From positions 12,405,128-12,469,127 of the forward strand of contig CM060174.1 of the NCBI GenBank assembly GCA_030549775.1: a DNA stretch of 64,000 bases. Direction: 5' to 3'. The position numbers and the translations under genes were made by a program. The notes below the pieces were generated by a model. The model saw nothing but the letters and a program-made list of their open reading frames with translations. It was not told the DNA's origin and searched no databases. How positions within the stretch are numbered: position 1 is the stretch's first letter; each line of letters opens with the position of its first letter. This document shows positions 12,151 through 23,300 of this stretch, one piece after another. The stretch is from Tamarix chinensis. Taxonomy: Eukaryota > Streptophyta > Magnoliopsida > Caryophyllales > Tamaricaceae.

Positions 12151-12839
12151 ATGTCGTTGTGATTGTGGAATTTCCTACTATGATTCAAATAATGTTGATT
12201 AGTAAGGTAAGATTATTTAATAACTAGTAAGTATCACAAAAACAAATCCTAATTCGGAATTAGATGAGATTGTGACAGCCTTAATGATTCTTTGTGTTAT
12301 CTTGGATAACCGTCCGAATAAAAAATGATTAATAATATCAGAACGATTGAAAGTGAATAAGTATCTGCTTATTGTGCTTTCTGTGATCACCTTAATTAAG
12401 ACATTAATACTTAAAGTGAAAGACCTTGAGATCGGGAATGGTGACTCTTTAGGGGTCACTACCCTAAAGACGTGGTTAAGTCCACGATTATTCTGGTATT
12501 TGCTGGTGTGCCTTTGTGCCCCAACCAGGCCGTATATCTTACTCTATATAGCTCTACGGACCTAGTTAGGGGGTATGCATACTTATGGATTAGGTGTCCT
12601 TGTCGGTAGGGTACTGAGTAGCTTTATGCACCAGTACAACCAGGGTACCTTTGCGTCCCTGGGTTTGTGGTTGAAGGGTACTGAGTAGCTTGTATGCACC
12701 GGTACAACCGGTGTACCTTTGTGTCCTGGGTTCTTGATCTCCCGTCTGAGGCAAATAAATAGAAATGTTGTGCTGATTAAAGAAAGGAAAAACACTAATT
12801 ACGAAAGTGAAAGATTAATGAGCCGGGCCCAGTTGACTT

Positions 12840-13290
12840 ATGATATTGAGTACCGATCCACCGGTTACAATAGTGGCCTAGGAGCGTGTTGCCATGGCAA
12901 GTGATTATGAGTACCGATCCACCAGATATAATAGTGGCCCAGGAGCTTGTTGCCCTGGCAAGTGATTATGAGTACCGATCCACCAGATATAATAGTGGCC
13001 CAGGAGCGTTTTACCCTGGATGATGATTATATGTATTTTGGTCCACCAGCTAAAATAGTGGGGTCACGAGCTCAATAAAACAAGCATAGGATGTGAATAA
13101 ATTATGGAAAGATATTAATTACTTATAGTGGAACACCTTGTGAGTCGGGGTCAAACCGGTCCACCGGTGAATAATAGTGGCCAGGAGCGTTCTGCCCTGG
13201 AGACTGATCCATCGGCAATAATAGTGGTCAGAAGCGTTTTGCCCTGTATGTACTCCGGTCCACTGGCTATAATAGTGGGGTTCCCGCACT
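12840..13290 (+). repeat. CCACCGG / ATAATAGTGG repeat block in LTR E
   Basis: Units such as ACCGATCCACCGGTTACAAT, followed by AGTGG and CCAGGAGCGT. The three units from about 12850 to 13010 are nearly identical and about 66 bp apart. Further units follow at 13155-13280, in the same order as in LTR D. Confidence 0.87.
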
Positions 13291-14954
13291 CAATTGGATA
13301 TAACCAGAGAGATAATTGAATAATGATGGACTAATGGCTTAAGGCCCAAAAGTATCGATCGTACCTTATAACTTGTTTATATGTGGCAGCCTTGTTATAT
13401 ATGTGATTGTTATGTATGCACCTCTCATTACATATGTCTATAGCTTGCATTATGTGTTACATTGCGGGCCTGTTTTTAAGTGTGGTATTAAAGGGTTACT
13501 CAGTACCATAGTACTGAAGAGTTCCCTTCGTGGGGCCCCTGCCTATTCAATGGGCAGTGCCCCTTGCAGGTCATTTCAGGTGCTACTCAAGTGGGCTACG
13601 GGAAAGAGAGTAAGGAATTATCCGAAACCGTTTAGGGGTTTTCTCCTTCTCTTTTAAATTCTTGGTTTTAATGTTAATGTTGTTAATATAACCACCACTG
13701 GTGGATTCTATTCTTGTAATTGATTTGATACACTACTATGATTTAAAAATGGATTGTAAATTGTGTTTTATGCTTTTAGCCTTAGCACTTAGTACTGGAA
13801 CGGTAGGAGTGAATCGGTCTGGTACTAAGTGTGGCGGTAATATCCTCAGAATTTACGATTTTATAATTTGCTTCCGCTAACTCTTTCCAATAAAACGAAA
13901 ATTTTCAGTAGTGAATTTTGGGGGTGTTACATAATAGGTTTTGTGAGCTTAGAGACTGGAGCCATTTTAGTGATGATACTTGTCATAGTCTAGGATCTTT
14001 GATTGCTAAGTGTTATACATGATTTTATGTTGTACCATGTTATTGTGATTATGTAAACTAATATATTATTGTTGATATTATGATATGTTTTCGATATCAT
14101 ATGATAGAAAATGACTAAGTAAATATTATGCATTATTATTATTTTATGTGGAAAAACACTCGGTGTAAAATATGGCGGTATTATGGATTTGTTAATGATG
14201 TGATGAATGTGAAATGAGTATGGTCTATGGAGAAAAATGCAGATTGGAGGATAACATTACCAACCATGTAAGATTTATATGAAATAAGGGTTTTATTAGC
14301 GATAAGGATATTTTGGTTGACATGGGTTAAATATGAGAATCATGGTATTTTAAGGTGTTATGTCATTTGACATATGATGAGGAGTTTATATGAAGTGTTT
14401 AGAGTAGTCGAGAATGACCTAAGTTTGATAAAGTATAAAAAATGGTTGATTTGGAAATAGTAACCCTAAAACAAGAAGGTTATTATCACATGTGTAAAAC
14501 AATAGAGTTAGATCACAAAATCTGAATATGTTGTTAATATTAGTATTCTAGGAATATATATTAAATTTGATAAATGTTTGAGCCATACAAAAAAAGTTAT
14601 GATGGAAGTGTGAAATTAGGGTTTATAAGGCTGGGAATAGTAACTTTTGAGATAGGGTTATTAGTGCATGTGCAAGACCTTAGATTTAGGTCTTGAAATT
14701 AGTGTATGTTTATAATGATAATATTTGAAGAAAAGGTACTAATTTTGGTGGCTAAAAGAGTAGCAGGAGAAAAATTATGATAAAAGTGTGAAATTAGGGT
14801 TTTGGAAAATATAAAGGTCTTAACCCTAGAAAAGGCCTTATGATCTTGTGATGCGCCTTACTTGCTTTAAACATATTTTATACTTATTAAATCAATTATG
14901 AATAAGACATTAATCATTTAAGGTGAAAGATCATGTGAGACGGGCCTACTGTTT

Positions 14955-15420
14955 TATAGGTCTGTTCCACTGGACGATAATAGTAGCTAGGAGTGTGTTA
15001 TCCTAAGAGATGTTGGATCCATTCCATCATATGATAATAATATCTTAGGTGTGTCGTTCCTAAGAGGTGCTTCACTCCGTTCCACCGGATTAAGAATAGT
15101 GGGGCCTATACTCGTCATGAATAAGAGTATGATTTAAGATAAATAACCTAATAGATAAGATTCTAATAACTTAAAGTGGAAGAGTATGTGAGTTAAGAAT
15201 GAGGTGTTAGATCCGTTCCATCGAATGATAATAGTGCATCAGGTGTGTTGTTCTTGAGAGGTATTTCAGACCATTCCACCAATTTAAAAATAGTGGCTTA
15301 GGAGCATTCTATCTTGCGAGGCGTTTGATTTATTCCACCGGATGATAATAGTGGTTCAAGTGTATTGTCCTTGAGAGGTGCTTCGGATCATTCCATCAGC
15401 TTAAGAATATTAAATTACCT
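14955..15420 (+). repeat. Diverged CCACCGG-type repeat block in LTR C
   Basis: Units with TTCCACCGGATTAAGAATAG, the LTR C counterpart of the blocks in D and E, but more diverged. Unit spacing is again about 60-65 bp. Confidence 0.75.
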
Positions 15421-16056
15421 GAACTCAACGTAAATAAAAGAATGAAAATAGTTATATCTAATAAAGAGGCTTGGATCACTATTTACCTTGTGAGACTTTA
15501 TGTCTTTTGTATGAGTACTTATCATCTATTATGAATGTATGTATTTAACTGTATTTTTAACTTGACAGTATTGTTACCTTACTTAATACATAGCGTACTG
15601 ACCATCTTTTTTTTATGAGTATTTCTCATTCTCACGAGTAGAGGAACCTAATGCTTTTGTACAGTTCATTGAGGACCAGTTAGATAATTTTGATGCTTTT
15701 GATGTATTGCATGGGGAGGTGTAACTTTTATCTGTATGGGATATTTGGGTTAAGAGTTATATAATTCGGATTATGTTTTACCTAGATACATTTTGGACTC
15801 TTAAACCGATGGTATCTCTTTGTTATATTTTGTTACTATATTATGGAGTTAAACTCTAAACTAATATTTGTATTTATAAAGATTCTCTCATTTCTAATTA
15901 CTTTGTTTCACTATAAATTGTTTTAGCCTTGTGGTTGATGTAAGGATGGTATGATAAACCATACTTACGCCAATAATGGCCGTAATACCTAGTAATTTGA
16001 TTATATGCTTCTACTGTAAAAAAAAATAGTAGTAAAATTTAGGATGTTACATTAAC

Positions 16057-18759
16057 ATATTCTATGAATATTTTATATAAATAGGATTTATGCTTTATCA
16101 TGGTCACATCAAGCATAGGAAACTCATACCATACATAATCCATCATCCTTGACACCATAACAGTACATTATAAATGACAATATGCAAGCTATATAGAATA
16201 TCTAACTAATAGTAAGGCTTCATTCATCCAAGCATAAAATTTTGCCATAGGCCATTTCCACAACCCTAATTTATTAGGTCATTTATACATATCTAAAACA
16301 TTTATTCTTTATTGTTCTTTCCTTTTTACTTTTACCTTTATCTTTAGTCACATTCTTATTCAAAATTCTTATCCAATCATTCAATCAAATTATTATACAA
16401 ATACTTGCCCAAGTTATTATCAATCGATAGACTATGCATCACCCCATGGTCTCATATACAATGAAAGTCTATCCAAACCAAAGGACATAAAGTCCAGCCG
16501 AAGCCAAGTAACCAGAAATAGATATAAGTCTAGGCCGAATTCAAGTAACCACCAATGGACATAAGTCCAGACCGAAGATAAAACCACTTAAGTCACTAGA
16601 CTATTTAATATTAATACCCCCTAGTACATCATCATCAATGTTTATAATAGGTAATGCACCAAAATCTACTAGGATCCCACTTGAATGCACCAACAAACAT
16701 CCGAAGGTATACTAATCCCTAATAGCTGGTCAAGGATCAAGTAACACAGACCCATAAACAACTTGATCATCTTTCACTTTAAGTGATTAGTATGTTATTT
16801 GTAAGGTTACGTGATCACATAAGGACCATACGATATGCAAGCAATACATTCACATACTTGTTCCACTTTACCCATTACCATTCCCCAACCATGTGTTGGA
16901 TTTCCATTAATGCTTACTCAATATTAACCAAATCCATTATATTAATCCATTTCAAACCAAAGTTCATATTGCATTACCCCTTAAAAGCAATCAAATAGTT
17001 ATTCAAGTTTACTCATTAAGGCCTTTACAACACCCATTGAGTATGCCGTATATTATGATCTATTTAATCCATCCATTAGATGATCTATTCTTGTCAACAG
17101 AGGTTTTTTACTTGTTAAACAATCATATAGCATCATTTGGCATGGTCTTAAGGCATATCTAAGTTAAAAGATCAAAATCACACAATCTGTTTGAATTGGT
17201 TGATCTAATTGACCTAACCAGTCTATTGATGTTACCAACCAGTCGAGTGGTTTTTCTCAGCCAAACCCATGATTCCCTCAAATTGATTGATCGGTTTAGC
17301 CTAACCAGTCGACTGTTCTAGGAGTAGTCAGTTAGTTTTGCTAAACTAGTCGATGGTTTTAAGTAGAGAGAAAACCAAAGTCACCACAGACCTACTGGTT
17401 GATGTGTTAGGTGAACCAGTCGATTATTACTGCTAAACCAATCAATTAATTTTCCCTCAAACAACACATAACATACATTTTTCTTGCAAATCATCCTTAA
17501 AATTCCTACCACATCCAAACTAAAACATATCCTGGCATTATACCAACACTTTTTTTAGCTCATAACTAAGACATGCTTCATAATTAATCAAATCGACCTA
17601 AATTTCCTAAATTCATTCATTTTTATCAAGATTCATAAGTTAATTGACATACATTAATCCAAAGCCAAATTCTCATACCAATTGATAACTTATAACTTTA
17701 AAGAGTTCACCACAACACATGCTTAACCAACTCATATTTTAGAAGCAAGAATGACTTACTTGGGGTAAGCAAAACTCTTCTCAACCTAGAATATTTTTAA
17801 TTTCCAAACCTTAAAGAAAATAGAAGTTAAAGCTTCAAAAATTCAATAAACAATTTCATGAATCAGAATTCGAATTAGGAGACATCGACTTACTAAAACT
17901 AAGAGAAAACAGAGAGAACTTTGCTGAAAGAGAGACTCAACTTCCTCCTAAATCTAACCTTCCCTTACCTAAAGATAGACAAGAAGGAGCAAGAGAAATA
18001 ATCAGAAGAGTGTAAAGGAACTAAAACAAAGCTCGAATTGAAAAAAAAAACACACACACAAGGTTAGAGAGAGCAGGAATATTTCGGTGGTTGAAAGAAA
18101 AGTGAATGGAAGGGGTAATTAGGGCTATTTATTGCCAACAAATTGGTAGAAGAAAAAATGTGGTTAGTCACAGATTGAAAAAATCCTAATTTTTATCGTT
18201 TGAATTTGAGCTGAATAGGCAGATTTCATCAAAGATAGGTTGACATTTCTTCCAAAGGCAAAATGATGATTTCTGAAAAAAATGCAGGTAAATGTCAAAC
18301 AAATGAGAGAAAATGAAGGATTAGCGTGGAAGGAATCTCCCAACTTAGAAGAGACAGGTATAGGAATCGAAGCAATGATTCCAGAGCATGCAGAGGAGAG
18401 AGGTGGAAGAAGATAAAGGTGAGGTCACCCTCCCCCTCAATTGTCCAAATGGAACCCTCAAATCAACTTGAGGTAGAAAGTTGAGCCAAATGTATGATAA
18501 GAAAGGTTGAGAATCTTTAAATAACAACATGGAATGGGTTCCCCAAAGTTGTTGATCAGTTCGGTTGAGAAAAACTCTAAACGATGAACCAATTGATCGA
18601 TAAGCCTAAAAACTCATTGTATTCTATTTCTAAAACATATTCAAATCCAACTTTCTTCCAAATTTAATTACAGTTTCAAATAAAAATCAAACATTATCAA
18701 ATCTTAATAACTATCATAATTTTTCATTCCACAAACTTCACAAAAGATGGAGTATTACA
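16057..18759 (-). mobile_element. LTR fragment of Tekay-like family, right copy
   Basis: Reverse-strand LTR that resumes directly after LTR C and ends with GGAGTATTACA at 18749-18759, the complement of the family start TGTAATACTCC. It has the complement of the family landmarks (ACTTTAAGTGATTAGTATG at 16775-16795) and a purine-rich zone (about 17880-18480), the complement of the pyrimidine-rich zone. Positions 16057-17250 are homologous to 258-1450. A cluster of CCAGTCGACTGG-like palindromic words lies at 17180-17460. Confidence 0.8.
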
Positions 18760-21700
18760 TTCCTTATTATTTTTCTCTATTTAATCTTGGAATATTTAAT
18801 TTTATATGATACCGGTAGATCCCCAATATATCCATTTTATGATTGAACGATACAAATATAAAATTTTAATCAATTATTACTTATTGTCGATTGTGGATAT
18901 GATTATATATGTTTAAAAATAAAATACCGTCAGACTATTTTTTTTCTTTTTTATTTGAAAGGAGTTGATAATCTACCTGAGCCAAACTTAGGTTTCAATC
19001 CTTATCCCGACGGAAATAATTTATTGCGTTATGTCAGTGGTCCAGTGTACAAAACCCATCTTAAAACTAGTAGATCTCCCAATTAGTGTATTGATCCGGA
19101 AGACTGGACTGGACGGGACCTAAGAAGGAAAAGAGAAGGGAAAAAAAAATGGTCAAACTTGGGTATAGAAAAGTAAAAATAAAATAAAAATAGCCGAATT
19201 TAGGTGAGTGACAATTAAGTGACAGCACAGCCGCAACTCAATCAGAGGAGGCATAGCGCCACTGACATGGTACTCCTACGTTGGACAACAGGCCTTTAGT
19301 TTCCCAATCCTTTATAGATTGGGCCCTATCGCCTAGTTATTTCTAATGCCGCCTTCCCCAGCGTCCCACATCGGCCTAATCTAAGCCCACCCTTCACCGC
19401 CTCAGGTACATTTTTTTTTTCTTTTCCCCTCTTGAATGGAGATCGCTTAAATATATGCTTTCTCAGTTAGGCTATTAGCCGCTGAGCCCAAAAATAATGC
19501 AGACTAACCATTAGCTGAGTTTCTAGCTGGCATCTGAACATTGCACTAAGCGAAGGGAAAGTTTAAAATAAAAATTGAAGAATAGAAATGAAATGAAAAG
19601 AAAACGTAGTTATCTTTTGTATTTATCCTTCTCATTGAGCCAACCGTACAATCCTAAAATAAGAAATACAATATTTTATTTTGATTTCGTTACGCAGTAA
19701 TACAGAAACAATATAGCGTTGATGAACACGGGTAATATTTTTTATTGGTCCGAAAAAGAAAGGTTAATGACAAAATAAACACAGTAATCAGTAGTTGATT
19801 AATTTGCGTTATGATAGGATGCCTAATAAATCAATGACTTCTTCTTCGCAAATTTTGATTTTCATGGCTGTTGGGGCCGGAAGGCTAATAGGTGGGGGAT
19901 AGTAGCAGGTAGGGTTGTTTGAAGAAAAAAAAAATATATAATAATGTATACAGGTATCGAAAAAATTGATCGGGAGAGATCGGAGCGAATTTTCGGTGTT
20001 ATTTTTGACAGGACTATCCGATCTAGTAACATATTTGATATTTATTAATTATTTCAAAGAAAATATTTAGATCATAATATATAGCTTTATAAGTAAGCGT
20101 TAACTTTTTTAAATTTATTTATCTCTTAGATTTAAACATATGTAATGATATATGAGTATTATTTTTGGATAAAATAAAATAAAACACTCATAGGGATATA
20201 TAAACACATATATTATCTGACATATACTATACATGTATTGTTTTATTTTTTTTTATAAAAAAAATAAAGAAAAAACCTCATGGAAGGGTTAATAAACTGA
20301 TACAAGAGTATTATACATATAAATAACAATTATATTCAATATTCAAGAATAAAAGCATATGATCTAAACAGATACAGATTTTATACATCCAATGTGCCAG
20401 ATACAAATACTTAATTTTGAACGCGTACGTCGGGTAGCAAGGGCTCTCTACTTGTCTTTTTTTTTTTTTTTCTTTCCCGTGTACGGTGGTGGCACTTAGC
20501 GCCGTACGTGTTGAGCGTAGGCGTTTAAATAACAAATTAGCAAGTACTGTGTAGGTAGTGACATTTTTGAGAAAAGGCTTGCGGAAGGTGGAACGAGTTA
20601 TCTAAGCTTTTACCGGCCTTCCTCCGATTCATCAATTCGGGTCGATATTCAAATATCAAAAAGTATCAGCATCGACTGAACCGAAGACGCAAAAAATTCT
20701 CTGCATGTAGCTGGTTAGTCATGGGAGACAGCAGACAGGACGAGGCCTAATCTCTCTCTTTATGTTTCATCACGAAAGCTCGGATCCTTACGGCCAGCGT
20801 TTTGGTCAACTAGTCGGCCGTTTTAGTTTACACGAAGGGCGGAGGTAGAAGATCTGATAAAAAAATGCCAGCCAGGACTCCAGGAGGGAGGATGAATCTA
20901 CGGACAGCGTTGATTGAAGCGTCAAATTATGCTGTCCCGGATTTGAATAAATGCATAATTTACCCAGCTGTCCTTTTATGATTAGATATCTAACAAAAAA
21001 AAAAAAAAAGCATGTGACATACGTAGCGTTTCCTAGGTTGTGACATGACCCTGCTGTTATCTGATTCTATTCATTCTATTTTCTTAATTAATGGTACAGT
21101 GAAGTTAGGCACGACGGCTAATTGGTTTGGGCCCGGGGGGTTGAAAGGCTTAAAAAAACCAGGAGCAGGAGCAGAAGTATCTTGTTTTGAGTTAGATGGG
21201 ATCCTAATTCCTAGGTTAGCTAACACGTGATTGAGGAAAACGAAAATGAGTACGAGCCAATGACGAAGCCCAAGGCCTTATCCCCTGGTCTGCTGATTCC
21301 TGAAAGCCCCTTCTATATCGTTGGAGGCAGGGGAGGGGACTGTGGGTTTCATCGGACGTCTCATGCCACTCAATTGCATGGGAAGCCATGCGGCCGTCCG
21401 TACTTTTGGACTCTAATTCCATCCCACATAATTCAATTTGTTTCATTTCGAATGCAAATAAATTTATTGTTTGGCCGGTTCTAGTCCGATTGAATTAATT
21501 AGGTCTGAAATAAAAGGAGGGAGGGAGAGGGCGTGCGTGGGACGAAGACGGGCCCCTGCCTTTAAGTCTACGACAACAACAGTCCACCGTACGTACTACG
21601 TAGTAAGAAGCGATGAACCAGAAACGTGCGTGCATCGGACGAGACAGAGCCGATGCGTGTACCTCGAACGTACACACGTTTTCTTTTATTATCTTTCGTG

Positions 21701-22080
21701 AAGAAATACGTACGTAGATGGCATCGGCGGTATAATCTCGTATCCAGAAGGATGCCAGACAGGAATGCAAAGACTAAAGACAGGCGCACGCGGCTTCGAC
21801 CGAACCGTACAAATACTCCCTCTCTCTTTTTTTCCCCCTCCCCCCCTTGTTGCTGAAAAAAAAAAGGGTTTCTCGTGGTTATAGATAGTACCCCCAGTAT
21901 CAGTATATATATATATATATATAGGCTAGTAGCTGTCATCGGTGTATATGTATTTGGGTGCATAAAACGTACGGTGCTCATACTAAATAAAATAAAAGAG
22001 ATGCGATACGAACCGTACCGTCTGCAAGATTAGAACGCAATTAGAAGATCGATGTATGGCTGGCTAGAAAGAAGCAGGGC
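18760..22080. other. Intergenic, no gene recognised
   Basis: No frame of convincing length or family resemblance. 18760-20400 is AT-rich. 20400-22080 has a higher GC content and CpG-containing words such as CGTACG. A CACGTG box lies at 21223-21228. The short overlapping frames on both strands at 21045-21980 show no recognisable domain. It may be old low-copy DNA or a distal regulatory region. Confidence 0.5.
19363..19373 (+). promoter_or_regulatory. snRNA-type upstream element match (GTCCCACATCG)
   Basis: Exact match to RTCCCACATCG, the upstream sequence element of plant snRNA promoters. No TATA box stands 24-35 bp downstream and I recognise no U1-U6 or U3 sequence after it. The word also occurs in other plant repeats, so this is probably not an active snRNA promoter. 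Confidence 0.25.
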
Positions 22081-22200
22081 GTGGGAGCGATGCTAAAAAT
22101 ATAGCAATAACTAATCTTACATCTATCTCTCTCTCTCTCTCTCTCTCTAGATATATATATATATATATATCCACAGACACCTACGTACGTACGTACTTAC
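21904..22200. repeat. Cluster of microsatellites (AT, CT, ACGT)
   Basis: (AT)n at 21904-21922, (CT)n at 22127-22149 running straight into (AT)n at 22150-22170, and ACGT repeats (TACGTACGTACGTAC) at 22182-22197. Confidence 0.9.
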
Positions 22201-23050
22201 GTGGAGGGAATCGACTAATTATTTTAATGTTACACGAACCAAAAAATGTTCCTTAAAAGAATGGTTATTGCTCTGCGTTTAATAAAGCAGGGGTGCGGCA
22301 CGTGAACGAAGCCCTACTTGTAATAATTTATCACGTAGGAGTATCCTCTTTTGTTGCTACCTACTTACTTCCTCCTGCTACTAGTAATTAATTAATTAGT
22401 GGTTGAATTATACGGAATCCCTGGTTTGGCAGAACGATAAGCATGGTTTCTGTTGTGCGTACCGATTACTGTCTACCTAGCTAGCTAGTGGTAGGAGGAA
22501 GACGAAGGAAAAGCTAGCGGGGGCCGGGGTTACGACGACGAGGAGTTCCGCTAGCTGTTTAATGTTATGGTTCCGGACAAAGAAGAACAACCCCCGCTAT
22601 GCCTATCTGGAGCTCATCTTGGCTCGGGCGTCCGAAAATTAAAATAGTATTACACTCGCATACGTCTCTGCATGCCCTCATTTTCTTGCTCCGCAATCGG
22701 TGGGTGGGGGTGGAGCGGTCAGTCGCCTTCCCTCGAGCTAGCGCTAGCGCACAGCACATTGGAAAAGGACAGGCGGGCACAGCACAGTGAGATTTGGATT
22801 CGGATTTTCCTGGATCCTTCCTTCCTTTCTTCAAATTTTTTTTTAACGGTATCGCTGTCGCTGTCGCTGTCTTTTATTTATTTATTTATTTATTTATTAT
22901 TATCATTAATTATTAGGCACCGAAGCGAGAAATTCTTAGCGGTAAGGGGACCACGTGGACCCCCCCCGGTCCGTGACCCGCACGTTCGAACCCCTGGTTT
23001 CAAGGACTTCGAAGTTCAAACTCACATATGTTTATCCGCCTATCCCCCGG
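22201..23050. other. GC-richer intergenic patch, no gene recognised
   Basis: Contains CACGTG at 22300-22305 and CCACGTGG at 22951-22958, CTAGCTAGCTAG near 22475, and a pair of simple repeats, CGCTGT units at 22852-22871 followed by TTTA units at 22873-22898. Frames of 63-132 codons on both strands have no family resemblance. Confidence 0.5.
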
Positions 23051-23300
23051 CCCCAAATTTCATTGATTAATTCGCTGAATGCTCCCCCTCCTCGCCGGTC
23101 CCCCCCCCAATCGACTCATGCGCCCAACCCCAACCGAGTCTGATACTTACTACTTAGTAGAAGTAGTAGAAGCACCAAATTTCATTGATTCATTCGCTGA
23201 ATGGCCCCCTCCCCCCACCGGTCCCCCCCAGCCGAGTCATGCATGCGCCCAATGCCTTACGTACGCGCACTACCTAGTCTCGTACTTATTAGTAGCAGTA
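23051..23300 (+). repeat. Local tandem duplication, about 122-bp unit, two copies
   Basis: Both copies (from 23051 and from 23173) contain CCAAATTTCATTGATT, ATTCGCTGAATG, a C-run with CCGGTCCCCCCC, and CATGCGCCCAA in the same order. They are clearly diverged, especially in the C-runs. Confidence 0.85.

Larger units (their letters stand above)
8629..13931 (+). mobile_element. Solo LTR E of the Tekay-like family, inserted in LTR C
   Basis: It starts TGTAATCCCCC at 8629 and ends TTTGGGGGTGTTACA at 13931, 5303 bp. Perfect 5-bp target duplication TAATA at 8624-8628 and 13932-13936. No internal coding region, so it is a solo LTR left by LTR-LTR recombination. It holds the pyrimidine-rich zone (8940-10200), GGTGTTGAGTTGCTAATTAA (10367), a 1.3-kb G-rich tandem array (10855-12150), CCACCGG blocks (12840-13290) and the family's end with TTAGCACTTAGTACTGGAACG. 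Confidence 0.93.
2576..16051 (+). mobile_element. 3' LTR of gypsy element (LTR C), split by two inserted LTRs
   Basis: The LTR begins TGTAATACCCC at 2576 and ends GGATGTTACA at 16051. Its own sequence is 2576-3403, 8228-8628 and 13937-16051, about 3.34 kb in total, close to the two uninterrupted solo LTRs at 28015 (3.20 kb) and 31321 (3.41 kb). The first break holds solo LTR D (3404-8222) and the second solo LTR E (8629-13931). Continuity across D is shown by the pyrimidine-rich zone resuming (CAGCTTTGGCCGAAG before, CAGCTTTTGCCGAAGC after). Order inside: AT-rich start, pyrimidine-rich zone with a TATA box, AT-rich middle, a CCACCGG-type repeat block (about 14955-15420), then the conserved TTAGCCTT...TTACA terminus. 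Right flank TTAAC (16052-16056) is the putative target duplication; its left partner is not found. Confidence 0.82.

Noticed and set aside
21045..21981. Overlapping frames of 60-137 codons on both strands
   Set aside because: They overlap on opposite strands, have no recognisable domain and sit in a patch rich in microsatellites and CGTACG words.
22940..23010. tRNA-like T-loop word GTTCGAACC
   Set aside because: The flanking bases do not pair to make a T stem, and no D or anticodon arm can be drawn upstream.
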